DNA from: Alentia gelatinosa
Taxonomy: Eukaryota; Annelida; Polychaeta; Phyllodocida; Polynoidae
NCBI GenBank assembly: GCA_950022655.1
Contig: OX465584.1
Span: 28,493,469-28,557,468, forward strand
Length of the DNA: 64,000 nucleotides
Direction: 5' to 3'
Shown: one piece after another, positions 48,401 through 63,400 of the stretch
Layout: each line of letters begins with the position of its first letter
How positions within the stretch are numbered: position 1 is the stretch's first letter
The notes under the pieces: generated by a model
Told to the model about the DNA's origin: nothing
Database searches by the model: none
Seen by the model: only the letters and a program-made list of their open reading frames with translations
Made by a program: the position numbers and the translations under genes

Positions 48401-51400
48401 TGGTACCCATCATCGTCTCCAGCCTCATCTCCGCCGTAGCCACCCTCGACCTGGCCAAGACAGGCAAGGTGGGTCACATTTTGGGCGGTCCATAATAGAT
48501 GTTGCACCTTGTTAGGGCATTTTTAGAAATTGTCACACACTTTTGGATATCCCCCCAGGTGGTGTTTAGACTGTGTCATGCTTTTCAATCTAACCCGCCC
48601 ACCCCGTGTGACATCATTATTGGGCAGCCCTATTCCTATATTTTCCCTTTCCCTCTTTTTTTTGATATCCCATTGAATCAGACAGAGCAAGAATTACCAA
48701 CATTTGACACGAGTATATCCTATATTCAAATATCCATTAATTAAACGAAAACGAGAAAAGTGGGTCTATATATCAGTATAAGGAATAGAGAAGCTGGCAT
48801 AAAGAAAATGTGTACAGTATGTTAGAGAAAATAAACACTGCTTTATCAAAAAGATATCTATTTACTGTTTAGCTTTGAAGAATGCACCTGCACAGGTGGT
48901 TTTCCATTTTTACAGGCAGATCTATGTACATAGCATAGAAATGGGAATGATAAGCACGACAGAGATCATCGATAGCATTAGTAATATGATCTATCTGAAA
49001 TCTGACTAAGGTAAAGATTTAGCAACAAATTGTATGTCGGAGTAGAAAGACTGTTGACAATAAATGTAATATTTTATACATAGGACCACCACTGCACGAA
49101 AACCACCATTTTACATATATATATACGCCATCGCTATAATGCACGTATCGGTTGTATCGTGCCTTGTTTACATTTGTATATGCCTCTTATCCGCGCCTGC
49201 GTTTGGGGTGTCTACGAGACGGTTTCCATATGTAGACACGCGCGACTTGGCTGTATTTCACGCCTGGCGTATCCAAGATAAAACTTGCTCTGTGCAATTT
49301 ATATACGCCAGGCGTAGATATGATACACACACAAAAATTGCGACCCACGGCCCACCCCGTCCTGTGGGTGTTGGGAGAGGATGCACCTCCCAACCCCACC
49401 CCCTACCGCAATATATGTGTCACTTTCAAATTCCTGCTCCAAAGATTTTTCAGTTATGGATTTGCTTGGGCAATACAGTCCTTTTTGCATTTAGTCTGTG
49501 AATCTGCATGTATTAGTCTCCTATAGTTGGGAATGAGGTTGGTCTGATGATCAATTATGTCACATACAAATACAGCTGCTACCCCGTCAACTGAATTAGG
49601 TGTAGCTGGGATAATAAGATGGTAATGGGGGTATGATTCATCGCGGCCCACTGGATACAGCGCTACATGAGTCTTGTCATAATGTCATACATTTGTATGG
49701 TTGACCGCCTACTGCATAAATATATATATACAATGGTCGATCTTCAATTATGGCCGTTACGATTAAAGCCGCTGATGCAGTGAACTCATTTGTCCAGACA
49801 GAATTAACAGGTCCTTCACATCCTGCCTCGTCATTATCATGAGGATGTATTTGATGTTCATCCCCATAACATTACATCAATTTTTTTTCTTTCTATATTT
49901 TTCTATTATTTCCTTTATATGTGATGTAATATTTCAACAGCTTTTGTACTTGTCTAAGCGAGTGTTCTAAAAAAACTCACCATTGTGAGAGACACTCATT
50001 ATCCAATTTTTTTTTTAAATCTCCCCTATGTCTTCATTACCTTTATTCAAGTGTTTAAATTCCAATTTCTCCCCTAAAGGGGAGTTCTTCCAATTGTACA
50101 ATGGTGCGTTCGTAACTTTATGTAATCACATGCTACACTGCACGAAAACCACCATTTTACATATGAATGCGCCAAGCATATATAAGTATGACTTTTGCGT
50201 ATATAAGGTTGTCCTTTTCCCCGTGTATATACGCCTCATGTGTAGGCGGATATAAGCGTCCAGTGAAGAGGACTTCACTGAGAGCGGGCGGGGGGAGGTG
50301 GGGGAGGGGGGAGGGGGGAGGGCTTCTTACGGAGGACACCTTTACTTCTACCAACACACAGGGGTGGGAGGCAGAGGGGGGAGAGGATATTTCCTCTCAT
50401 ATACACCGGGTGTGAAATACAGCCAAGACGCGTCCGTATATAAGGCATGGGCGTATATATATACATATATATGAAAACAAGTCAATATTCAGCCACTACA
50501 TGCACTAATCAAATAGTGGTTTTCGTGCAGTGCTAACGCCACAACTATTGGTCCATATAGTTGGAGTCAGCGCAGGGGTGTTGACTGTGTGTGTACGTGC
50601 AGGCGGGTAAGGGGGGTGTCCGTGTGGTACTCCCTCTCTGCTTACCTCTGACCTGAACACCGCCCATGAGCAGCTCACGTGTGAATGCCCCCTAGTGTCC
50701 CCCTCATTCAAACTCACATATCTCCTATATGTCTCCTCAAAGTGAACTTGATACAGTTGAATGTTCTGTAAAATATGCATTTTTCAATTTTAAAAAAGGA
50801 TTGCTTGCCGAGAGCACCCTTACCAGTACATAAAAACCGCCATTCAAGGCACATGATTTTGTAAGTTAGTGTCACGTTTGCCCTGATGACAGCCAGTACA
50901 TGTGTAATTGTTTATTTTTTCTACTTTTCAGATCGGTCTCAGGACAATGGTGTACTACCTTGGATCCACAACTATCGCCATCACAGAAGGCTTCATTCTG
51001 ATCTTTGCTGTCAGACCTGGCCAGGACCTTGTTGGTATTCACCGACCTGTTGATCCAGCATCGGCAGAAAAAGTCTCCACAGTGGAAACCTTCATGGATA
51101 TGATAAGGTGAGTACGTCTCACATATATACGACAGAAAGTTAATGTTCCTTGGGCACCGCCATTTGAACCTCCAGAATAGGTGTTCTTCACTACCGAAGG
51201 TGCAAAAGCATGTGTTCTTCATTGCTGAAGGTCCAAGAGTTAGTGAGTGATAGTAGGGCACTGTCACAATTCTAGTCTCTCTCAGACATTGTTTAGGGCC
51301 TTTCATGTGAGAACAAACATGTCCTGAGTTTGATCTTTAAGTCAACCTGCTCTGGGATGAGTGTAAATAGACAAGGACACTATGGTAAAACTTTGAGAGT

Positions 51401-54400
51401 CAGTTAAATTTCAAAGTCAAACAAAGAACCACGGTAAAGGAACTGTCCATCGAATGGTAGCGTCATTCTGTCGGCCGCCTGGTGACTGTTACATGTACTA
51501 ATAATGGCTTTGTCCCCCATAGATTGGCCACCACCTCTGTTTACACTGTGTTCCAACTAAGAGGTTGGTAACGTTAAACCCTGGTCGTGTCCACGAATTC
51601 TCACTCTCAGACCAAGAAGCTTTCTTTATCTGTGCACTCTGAGAGCTGAAATACCTATCAAAAAATATCTATAGCTCTTAAAATTGATAATAATGTCTAT
51701 CCTTATGGTTATTTTATTCAAAATACACACAAAAGGAAACATGAACATGGAAAAATAGCTTCAAGAGTGAGAATGGACACATTCTCCAACCATAGGCATA
51801 GGTCACATGAAAGATCTGAGGGAGAGTGTCAAGGCACTCATGGATTTAACCACAGAGTGAAAATAGATATCTCTCTACTATGTGATTTAACCCAACCACT
51901 GCAATGGCATAGGATACCCGCTACCACGCCAGGTCAAGGCTCCTGTCAAATCAACGTGACCATAGCTAACGTAGTGTAGCTCGGGTGGCCAGTGTATGTC
52001 CCCCATACAATGTGATCATACAAGCACAGCAACACAAATTCAAGCCAGATCGAATACTAAATCATTTCCCATATGTTAGATAAATTCCTCCCTATTCAAC
52101 TGCTGGTCACGAAATATAGAGAAGGCAATTGTAATCAGGTAGGAGCAGAATACTTGAGTAATAATCTCTCAGTGATATCAAGATAAGAATTAAATGTATG
52201 ATAAGCGGTTTCAGATATATAAAGATACCGAACATAGAGATTTTGGGAGGGAAGAATATAAATCGACCAATTTTGGGCTGCTATATCCTTCTAGAAGACT
52301 GACTAGACATTGTGATAGTGTCTTTTTCACAGATCAAAAACATATCGCTATTGCGGAGTCTTCTGTCAAGATCTAGGTCTAGCGTATCGTTGTCAATGGT
52401 ATTCGTATGAGACTCAGTCAAAGCCTAAATAACATAAAAAGCACAGAAAGATATCCGTTTCTGTTGTCAATTATTCGCTGTCTCGAAGTCAGTTAAAAAA
52501 GTAACTAATATGTTCACCAAGGTGATGAATCATGTCTAACATCGCAGGTGCGGAAGCAGCCTGGTTGTTAATGTTTCCTACAGTAATTTTTCGAGCACCT
52601 CTATAGTTGGAATACCTATTTCTGGGTTTTGGGGCTTTGACTGTTCATCATTAGTCATTACTGTTGATGACGATTTCTGGGAGTAGGTATAGGGTAAGAC
52701 CTTAAAGGCTAAGCTACAGTACCTTACTGATTGTATTCCGTTTAATGGTATCTCTTTGAACCACACCGTCCCTATATCCCCAAAGTGTTCGAAGAATCCC
52801 AAAATCATTGCGATTAGAGCGTTATTATCAACTGCATCGCGTATATTTGCTGCTGGTGGATCACAAGTTTGTATGACCGAAATAGGCAGACAAGCAGGTA
52901 CACAGGGTCACAGTTCAGTTTAGGTTTGGTAATATCAGGGAGTGGTAAGGGCAACAGTTTGGCACAATTAAAAGAGTCCGCCTCCTATATGCGGCCCAGT
53001 TGTATGGATGAAAGGCTGTGGAGAATTCAACAAAGGATGTTTGTAGAGGATCACATTATTGCCATTATCAGCGAGTGATATATTTCGACCAATCCCAGTA
53101 CATTCATTGGCTATTCTATCAACTTCGCTTTTTTTTTTAATGCGTTTATTGGGTCAACGTTAATACAGATAACTACCAGACTCGGCTGGGCCGATCTTCC
53201 GTCTGGGCCCTTGTGGAAAAACAGTTCCAATAGATAATAATTGGTAATAATACATGGTTGACCTGCAGTTATGGAATCACTCACCAACTGATACATATAA
53301 TTATACATATGGTGCACCAAAAATAATGAGATGAGGGTGATTTACTTTCACAGCATAGATAGGCTGACTTCGTGGGTTTTACATTATTGTTAAAATTTCC
53401 ACATTCAGCTTAGTAACAATTCTTTCTATCAACAAATTAAGACATATACAATACAGATATTAGGACGTCTATGTCTTGGTGTAATAGATACAATATACTG
53501 TGCCCAGGAATTCTAGTTTTACTCTAGATTAACACCACACATTTCAAACATTGATCAGGTCTCAGTTGCAACGCAATCTGTGGTTATTATTTCATAGCCA
53601 ACACATGTAGCTTTAATATCAGAGGTAAGAGTAAGTATTTCTGATTCAGACGGAAGCACTATTTTATCTTTCTCATGAACAGTATGATATTGAACGAGAT
53701 ACATAGTAACATTGTATTAAGGTAGTGTATAATAACAATCATATTGTGATAAAGTGATATAATATAATATTATGACCACTCACCAGGTACCGTTGTAACA
53801 CAATCAGTAAATGGTTAAAATGGTAGCGCATGAGGGATATATATATTTATCTCACCCCAGATATTTTTTCTCCATAGACTTAACATTGGGAACTCGTATC
53901 TAACGCCCATGAGATATTTAGGAAAAATATCCAATGGGGGATTAAGTCACAAATGTTAGCCCATTAGTCAATGTAAAGGGTGAGATAAATTCAGAAACCC
54001 ATTCAAGTTTAGGGTCAGAGCTCAATCCCATCTCGTTTGAATCGCTACATAATTCACGCGGCTTCGCCTTGTGAATTACTACGTGATTCAAACTCGATGG
54101 GATACAAGCTCTGACCCTAAACTTTCATGGGTTTCCTCTATAATAATTATTGCTATAACAAAAGTCGAGTTAGGATGCACTGTAGATATATGATATATAG
54201 TATTATGACCTGGAGAAGATATCGTGATAAGGAAATCGTATCAATGCTGAGAAGACAACTATGTATTTGTTTCCTTTTATAACAATGAATACATTCTATA
54301 TCTACATGTACAATTTATAGGTATTGATGGCTTTATCATTACAATAAAATCAGATTGCTACACTCGTCTTATCTAACTGATCTGGGATGCTGATGCTATG

Positions 54401-57400
54401 ACGACGTAGATTATTGTGTATATGATTGAAAGCATGTTCAGATTAAGTACTAAAGAGAATTCGGTAGACATTTTATCGATATCGATATAATATTATTGGT
54501 ATCTGGGCACTATGCTACAAAAGCCAGCCACCCCTCTCATAAGATCTCACACTCTCTAAGTGGTATTCTGTACCCTCACTAGGCTCTGTAGGAGAATAAT
54601 TTTTATCGAACTAGGCTTAGAGTCTTGAGAATCCACTGGCCTGCCTCCCGTGCTAAAGACGTACATCAATTCAACCCAAAGATTCCTATAATATCAATGA
54701 TGCCACCTAGCGGGAATATTGTGTGGCAGTAGATTCTCAAGGCTCTAAGCCTAGTTCGATAAAAATTCTTCTCCCATAGAGCGTAGTGAGAACCTTGTAT
54801 AGAATACCACTTAAAGAGTGTGAGATCTTATGAGAGGGGTGAGCCAGCACCCTACATTTCTCTCGAGGTAAACGATAGACACTATGTTACACTGGGAAAA
54901 CCCACCCAAAAAATGTCAGGGTTCCAATTGACTGGGAATATCAAATAAACTAATATAAACCTTCTAAGTATATTACAAAGATTTTTGTGGTAAGGCGTTG
55001 CCCCGAAACGTCTTCCTTTAATGGGACACTCCTGAGTACGTCACCTAATATATGCTACACCCACGGGAATGGGACCCCATTAGATCGAAAAGGTTTTGAT
55101 CATATATTACAAATATCTTTTATTCAAATGTTTCTCCGAGTTTATTTAAAGAAGAGACATGTTATCTTGTCCCAGGGTGTCACCGCAAGATCACCGGAAA
55201 CCGTAGCATTCTATCCAATTCTTAGAGCGTAGTTTCCTGTATTCCGATGATTGTACATTGATTCTAAGACTTGATAGAATCTACAATGTATATTATCTTT
55301 AGTAACTGTTGTTATGCTGAATAGTATAGGCCTTTCATTGCTGTTATTTGTCATTGCTGTTATCTATGATTTACGAGTTGTCAATGACTAACGCGATGAG
55401 AGGGTGGAGTAATCAATATTTAAGGACTATTGAAAATATTGCGGAAATAGATGTCTGTCTGGTGGCATCTGGAATGGTGGTTGCAGAGTGTAATGTAATT
55501 CTATCCTGCGCGCATTACATCCAACAACCTAGCCCCAATTGCAGAGAAACTCCCCGGAGGCAGACACAACATATTCTTATTTGTCGAGAAGAGATTACTC
55601 TCCTCCAAGAATAAAATATGGATATCTCATATTAAAGTGATTGATAGATATTATGAATTGAAACTAATCGGGGTAACCTCAATGTATGGACACAATGGTT
55701 TGAAAATTCCATGATGCATTTTCTATATTTATCTTATTACAGGAACATTTTTCCGGACAACCTTATCTCAGCATGCATGACCCTGGTAAGACCTCTTTAT
55801 CATTGTTTTGTCATGGCTGATGGAGATATACATGTGTAGAGAATATGAAAGAATCGCATTCACAAACACTAGTCACTGGATAATGAACCAGGGCTACATT
55901 CACCTCTGCTAACCTACCTATTAGTCAAATTCCTAGCTTGGGCCGTCAATGGCCTATAGCTAAACAGGGCACTGTATTTCATAGAATTAAATCACTGTCA
56001 TTAACACAGAGGACTGGCCATAAATACAGCTAATTTAAGTAGTGACCTTCTCTGAAAGATGAAAATATTGGAGGCTTTACTAACACATATGAGATAGGCT
56101 AATAGTAAGTAATACATTCCCAACTGCTTTGTTTTGCTCTTTGTTGAGCATGGGAAAACATGCTCATATACATCATCTAGAGGTTAGAATGCTCACACAG
56201 GCTTCCAGCTTACTTCAGAGAATCTAACACTTCACTATCAATGTCCCAACTATAAAGGCCTGGTTAAATGAGCAGGGGTCCCGTATCAGGCCTTACCTTA
56301 CCCCCTGCCCCACTACTGACTTGGTTCCTAAAAATAGACATTTTTATTTCTAGTCTTTTTGAAGACAAAAGGATTCACTATGTCAGTCCTTTCATAAAAT
56401 GATAAACACTTAGTTATGGCTACTGTAATCTACTACTAAAAAGGAAACTATTAGATGATAATATAGTCTAAATGTGGTATCAACATTTCAAATCTGATGG
56501 TACCCATCTAAATACACTGTATTCAGACCCACTTTGTACAGACCTGATAAACCAATTATACTCGCTTCAACCCTGTCATCAAACCTTGCACCTGAGACTT
56601 GACCAAAGACTTGCTGAAACCCTTGATCATCGATTTTCATGAAGACAGGGAGGGAGACACAGAGAGACAGATAATGATGCAGAAGATAACAGAGGCAGAA
56701 GGGAGACTCACACAGGGACAGGTAAACAGACAGGGAGTCAGACATATACAGATAGAGACAGAGACAAAGATATAAACAGAGAGAGTTACAGTATATAGGG
56801 ATAGTGCCGGGGACACAGACAATGAAGCAGACAGCTGGCGACAGAAAACAGACATAAACAAAGAGAAATAGACATATTTACTAACAGACAGGGACAGATG
56901 AAGATTTAGGTATAACACACTGGACCTGAAGCCACTCTACAGTCATGCCAGAATAGCCCTCACCCCTTCCCCACCCATAACCACTCCATCTACTTTACTG
57001 ATCAACTAGTTATACTCAAGAGCCTGTTTTTCTGACTCACTGCTCTCCTACCACTTTATAATGCATGTACATTTCAAATCTGATGGGACATACCTGACTG
57101 TATAGCATTAGAACTTCCACATCTGAAGGGACAGGCCATTCACTATGCTTCTCAAAGAAACACAGACCCAGTAAGGAGGTATGAGGTTGGTCATTCCAGT
57201 CACTCCATATTGGCATCTCTCCCCCACTCTTACACACACACACTCCTTACCTTCACCCACTGACCAGGTTATTGAACCTGTTATACTCCGACCCATATAG
57301 GACTTGATTCAGAGACATTTTTATGCATTAGGATGTATACACTGATTTTAATACCAGAAATTATTTTCATTAAGTAATCCTGTTCATGATACTTGAGAAC

Positions 57401-60400
57401 AACTATCAAACTAATTCTCTAGGTTTATTGAAATATTCTTGATACTTAATTTTCGATCAAATACAGATGGCTGAAATACATAATTTCTTATGATATTCTC
57501 TTACTTTAAGTTCATGAAGTAATTTAGGTATACCGTGCTCTTCCATTGTAAATGGAAATAACATTAGCTCCTAGTTGCATTGTAATATATTGCATGGACT
57601 CGGTATTATGTGGTTATCCTATATCTTTATCTATTTACATCATACTCTTTACCGTACAGGGGAAATGGCCAACCACATTATGTCGCTGTAAAGTATAATC
57701 TTTCATTTTGGTTTAAACTAGGTCATGGCTTTTTAGCAATTTCGTCATGGTTTAGCTGTAAGCTCAAAAAATAGTCATAAAAAGATGGTTCTTTTTAAAT
57801 CTATGAGAACTAGTAATGGTGAAGTAGTGGGAAGTGTTTGTAACTTTTCCACTCGATTGACCTCTGAGAAGAAAATGACTGTCATGTGTGATCACTGTTT
57901 TTATAGGTCAGGACAAGCGTTCACGCTGAGGAGGTCATTCTCAATGGGACCAACAACACCTATCTCAAAGGTGGGCATCTGTTTTATAATCGATCTTTTA
58001 ATCTTTAATTATTTCCACAAAAATCTACTCAGATAGGATTTGGTAAATATACTAGTGAAAACAATGGGCAATAGTATGTGTAAGAGCTATGTTCGTCAAT
58101 ACGGTTGTACCTTAACTCAAATACATTATCTGAGAATATAGGCACTTGTTACATAGTAATGATGATTGTGAAACGATCTATTCTCAGAATATTATATATG
58201 TTTTATTTCATCAAGGCCCATTTCGATTTGGAACGACTCACAATTTCAAAGTGCATTTATCTTCAATATTTGAAAAATATCAAATACGAGTCCTACGTAC
58301 TCATACTGTAATCAAGACTTACTGTAAGAGCCATAAATGGATCTGAAAGAAGGATCATTTGTTGAGTTCCAACCTACATTTCGATCAATGTACCGTTTTC
58401 GAGACGATTATATCATGTAAGGCCTTGTATTCTGCCCAATTATATTTGTTACTAAATATACTAACTAGGTCTCTTATTGTAGTTTACATTTATCTCTACA
58501 ATATTAAGAATTGAAATATCCTGTTACAATTTTTGCTTTCAGTTTAATTGTTGTTTATAAACATGTATGATTCAAAATGCCCTCTCTTCTAGCCTAATGA
58601 TATCCATTATATTCCCGCTTATTCCAGAAAATTGTGACAAGGTGCACAGGAAAAGACAGGTCCATTTATAGAAACAATACAACAATCAAAAATATGTTGT
58701 TCGGCGAACCCCAATATGATTATGACCTTTTAAGGGCCAGAGTTCTGAATATGATTTCCTTCAAATAATTGGTCTTTGATGTTTGAGAAGTAGTGGAGAT
58801 TGACCCAAGACCTTCCTGTGCACCTGTGATTTGCACGTTGAACATATCTTGGGTACGCTTTTCGGTCATTCCAGTAAGTTGCATTGATTACGATGACGTC
58901 CTTTCTGACCTGGCGCAGCGAGGTCAGAGGTCATGCAGGGAAGGACGCTTCTGCTCGGCGAAGCTCGGAACCAATTTATGAATATATATTGCCGAGGACT
59001 CCTGGAATCCTGGCCAATACAATGTGATAGGTTCAGGTCGGAATGTTACACCATGTTGACACTAGAAAGCTTATAGTTGATGTAGATGAATGACAAATCG
59101 ACCACATGCGTTTTACATATCTTGTTTTTCGAGACTGATTATTAACTAACGCATCTTAAAGTCCTGCGACACCAATTGTCCTGAGAGTGTAATTTAAGAA
59201 CTATGTTCGCCACTATGTTGCTATTTGTAAGCAATAGATTATCATTTTCCTAACAACAAAAATGCATTTGTACGGGTGTATATTTGAAGGCTTAGGACTG
59301 CTATGGCTTGTGATTGCAAGACAAAAAGAAAAGAAGGATCACTATTAGGCAATTATTCAGCCACGGTTAGGCAACAACACTAGTAATAAGAGAAATGAAA
59401 CGAAACAAAGATATTGCTATTAATTCAAAAGAAGAATACAGCATAGATTGTGACACCAGTGCCATTGTGACCATTTCGTGGATTGTAAATATTGATTTTT
59501 TTTCCTTTAGAAACCTTCACACTGGAGACAACAAAGGGAGTTAATATCCTGGGCCTCACACTCTGGTCAATCCTGTTTGGAATCATTTTTGCCAGCATGG
59601 GCTCCAGGGCCAAGGTCATGGTGGATGTTGTCCAGGTCATATTTGAAGCCGTAATGAAGTTATTCAAAGTTCTTCTATGGTGAGTACACAATAAGAACAA
59701 ATGGTTTGTTAATAATTCATAAACTTGGAATTCCGGAAGTGACCAATTGAGAGATGATTGGTTTCAATGTAGTCCCAAACTGGGAGTATATTGAAACCAA
59801 TCATCTTGATTGAGTACTGCCCAGTATAAATAGAAGTTAAGAAAGAAAAGGTTTGGGCTTTATCCAGTGAGTGGATTATTTGCTGTTTCTTAAGTAGCGC
59901 CCAGACAACGACCCAAACCTTAACCTGCCTATGTAGGGTCTAAAGACATCAAGCACCCTTGGTTGAATTAGGCACTTTGATCATAATTCATTGGTCATGG
60001 TCTGTTGGGTACTTGGGATGGAGATATGTTTTCATATGGACGTGGACTGATGTCCGTCCACTCCACTAGATGGTTCTGATCGTCTCTTCGTTAGGACTGG
60101 CAAACACACACTGGCACACAAATCATTAATTTCATTTGGCTTAACAACTAATATTTCAATAAACTTTTACAGACGCGTTCCGTATTTTCCCGTACCGAAC
60201 AGTGTTCCGTACGGTATTTTTACGTTATATGGCGAAACGGTGCGTATTTACAATATATACGGCATGGGTATATAGTAACATTTGTTACTAGTTTACGATA
60301 GTGATAGCAGTTCACAAGAATAGCACCAATGGCAAGCGTCCAGAAATGATATCTTTCAGACCAATAGCAGGGGATCAAAACAGAAAGACATCCATTTGTA

Positions 60401-63400
60401 AAAGGCCGAACTGTTCCGGGTAATCCTATTACGTGGGGGTGAGGAACATGTAGGTCCATTCCTGTACTGGATCCCTGTCCAATTCTGTATTAGGACAGGT
60501 AGATGGTACATTCTGAGCGACCTTGAACTTTACAAATTACGCCTTTCTCCCTCTGGTCAACGAGATTCCTGAAATGGCTTGTTAACCTTGTTTTGAAATG
60601 AATGAGAATACAGAATAAACAAGTGACAACCTGTCAAAATATAACAGATAAGATTTTTAATGTTTAGCTAAAAGGTTCACGTGCATAAAGATGTGCATCT
60701 AGTCTTTTTCACAGACACAAGGAGGCACACAGGGGGCCATACTAAAAGGACTGGCACTGCAATGTAGTATGAGGCGGGGCATTCGTTAAAACAAAATGAC
60801 AGACACTATCTGGCCTAATTTGTGTTAACACATGCATAGGCCAGGCTTCCAGGCTTAGGACATCCCGGCATTTGTAGACTGAATAATTTCTCATATTGAC
60901 TGGTTTCAGATACTAGCGGTCGTTTGTTCCAAGGCGTTGACGCGTAGTAATATCCGAGCGCATGCTAGGATATTGCATAGAGGCAACGCCGAGGAATATA
61001 CAACCGCTTTTATCGAAACCAGTCTATATTGTATTTATTATCCACCTTTTCCTGACAAGAAGTGCAACGATATTATTTCATTTAGGTACACACTATTTTT
61101 CCGTATGCGCCGGCTTTTGCAACCCGGAGCAGACAACATATCTGTATGCTCCGGGTATGTAGATACACGCTGCCATGGATGAGTTTTCTATGGTCACTAT
61201 GTATTAGGTGAATGATAAATTTAAGTTATGCTTCTACGCAGAAACCGCTCCCTTTGTTCCTAATAGAGTATAATATGCTATGGTAGAATAATGGGTTTTA
61301 TTGCACATTTTATCGCTCAAGTGAGATGTCAGATAATTCCTTTGTGTTCGACTTTCATATGGAGATCTCATATGTCATCGTAGGAACATTATATGGAGTA
61401 TATAGTTCCATAGAATAAAACATTTCTAGACAGAGACTTGGAATCGAACCATGATCGATCACTATAAATACATTGTGTCTGGGCGATACTGGTGATTTAT
61501 TTGTAGACTGCTCATTGTAAATGTCAGTGTCAAATAAATAATTCAGATTGGAGTGTTCCCATCGTTCTCTGACCCAAAGGTGTTGTACGCACGAGTTGTA
61601 CTGGAGATTTTAGAGTTGCAATGCTGATAGAAGCTTCATTGTATGCCTTCTGTGTAAAAGCGACATACCTTTGTAGCACGAAACATAAATTTCCTGGGTC
61701 ATAAAATATTTCTAGTTCATAACGTCTGATAAAATTATAACTTTATTGGCCCCTTCACCTGAAAAGTCGAAAAAAAACAAAGTGATTTTAAAACAACAGC
61801 AGTATAAATAATGAATTAAACCCTACCTAGGTAATCTATACTGTAAAGGTCTCTCACCAACCTGGTTTAAATTGTATAGAAGTGAGAGCGGTTGGGAAAT
61901 GTCCAAGGGTGGAGAAGATTTCCCAGGTGAGAGATTTCTCAATGACAGTTATCCTTGGGTACGAAGCGGGTGCATTTCCCAGAACTGTATTATGTGTATC
62001 ATCAGTACAAAAACTAATTCATCAAGGAAAGTACATGGACTTAAGAAGAGGGTCTGAGCTGATTCCGTCTCATGGTAGTTTGGGTTTGGGTTTATTTTTT
62101 AGTTCTTTATTGGTATCATTGAGGTTACATGCATCCTAGTTATAGTTGAGGAATCATCGTGATATTAGAAGAATTCGGTGCTACTTTAACTCTATTTTGA
62201 TGTAGCAGCGGATTCCTTAACCCGAGCTTTAAGTCTGCATTCATGGCAGGATTTCTAATAGGGAGATGTTCGTTATGAACATCATAATGTGGCAACACTT
62301 GGCAACAGCTGTGCCACCGATTCTCTAAGAAAAATAAATAATGAAACAGTTGCTATATTCTTCGATTATAGACTAAAATTGAATTTCTGTTTAATGTTGT
62401 ATGGTGTAGAACATCGAAATTATTGTAGTCACTTCAATATGTATCGTTATATCAAAATTCCTTTATGACTTTGGATCACAAATATAATCTTCATATCACC
62501 CTTCAATGCTAGAGGCATGAAAGAATTCATAATGCCAAGTCATTATACTCGCCTCATCTGGTGTCAAGACTCACAATTAATCTACCAACGCACCACCTAC
62601 CAACTCAAACACTACCTACCCACAACCACCCCTCTCACCTCCTCCTTCTTCCTCCAACCGCCATGCCAGACACATATCAATCACCTCCTAAGATTTTCCC
62701 ACCCACCAACTCCCTCGTTTCCATGTTTTCATCTTTTTCATCTCGACTATTGCTTTATTATTTTATTAATGTTAATTTACCAACAATTTCAGATCAACCA
62801 TATTGATTAAAAATGCCTTGGGTCAATTAATAAATAGATATTTATTATCATTATAGTATTATTACTCACTATATTCAATTCCCCAAACCTATTTAATCTT
62901 TTTCATTTTATCTACTATCCAGTTTAAGGGGTGGAGGTTTAGTAATGTCATACAATATCTCTCCTCTCAGGGTTTACCCAGTGGGAATCTGCTTCATGAT
63001 CGCCTCCTCTGTGCTGCGTATGGAGGACCCCCTGAAGTTGCTGGGTATGATGGGTAAGCTGGTCGGCGCAGGGATCGGAGGCATCATCTTCCACATCATG
63101 ATCACACTACCCCTGCTGAGCTTTGCCATCACTCGGCGCAACCCCTTCAAGCTCATGAAGCAAACCTTCCCGGCTTGGGCCACTGCCTTTGCCACGTGGA
63201 GCAGGTAGATATTGTTTTTGCCTTATTACATGATTGGTTGATCAACAAGTATGAATGTACTGTCAGAGTAGTGCCCTGCCTTCATTGGAAACGTATATAA
63301 TTGGGTAATATTCCTGTCCAACGTTGGCCAGCCATCGATGTAATTCAATATCAGTGTCTGAAAATTAGATGCTTTGAATTCTGACCATTGCAAGCATAAT

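Larger units (their letters stand above)
48469..50931 (+). other. SLC1 intron 2
   Basis: Contains a fragment (49090) and a complete copy (50136-50532) of a CACTA-like miniature element. Otherwise AT-rich. TATACGCC motifs are scattered over 49100-49330. Confidence 0.6.
51108..55742 (+). other. SLC1 intron 3
   Basis: Contains a 31-bp tandem pair (GTGTTCTTCAYT... at 51181 and 51212), the 54-kb apex-family foldback and the 54.5-kb large inverted repeat. A poly-T occurs at 53131. No exon seen. Confidence 0.6.
59680..62970 (+). other. SLC1 intron 6
   Basis: Holds a short hairpin at 59752-59806 and the second foldback-family element at 60898-61024. A CT-rich stretch lies at 62570-62760. No exon recognised. 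Confidence 0.55.

Noticed and set aside
62570..62770. CT-rich block suspected to be another Ngaro leader or repeat
   Set aside because: Only base composition is shared with the 27-kb and 36-kb leaders. No anchor such as the CTGCTGACGTCTGG block is present.
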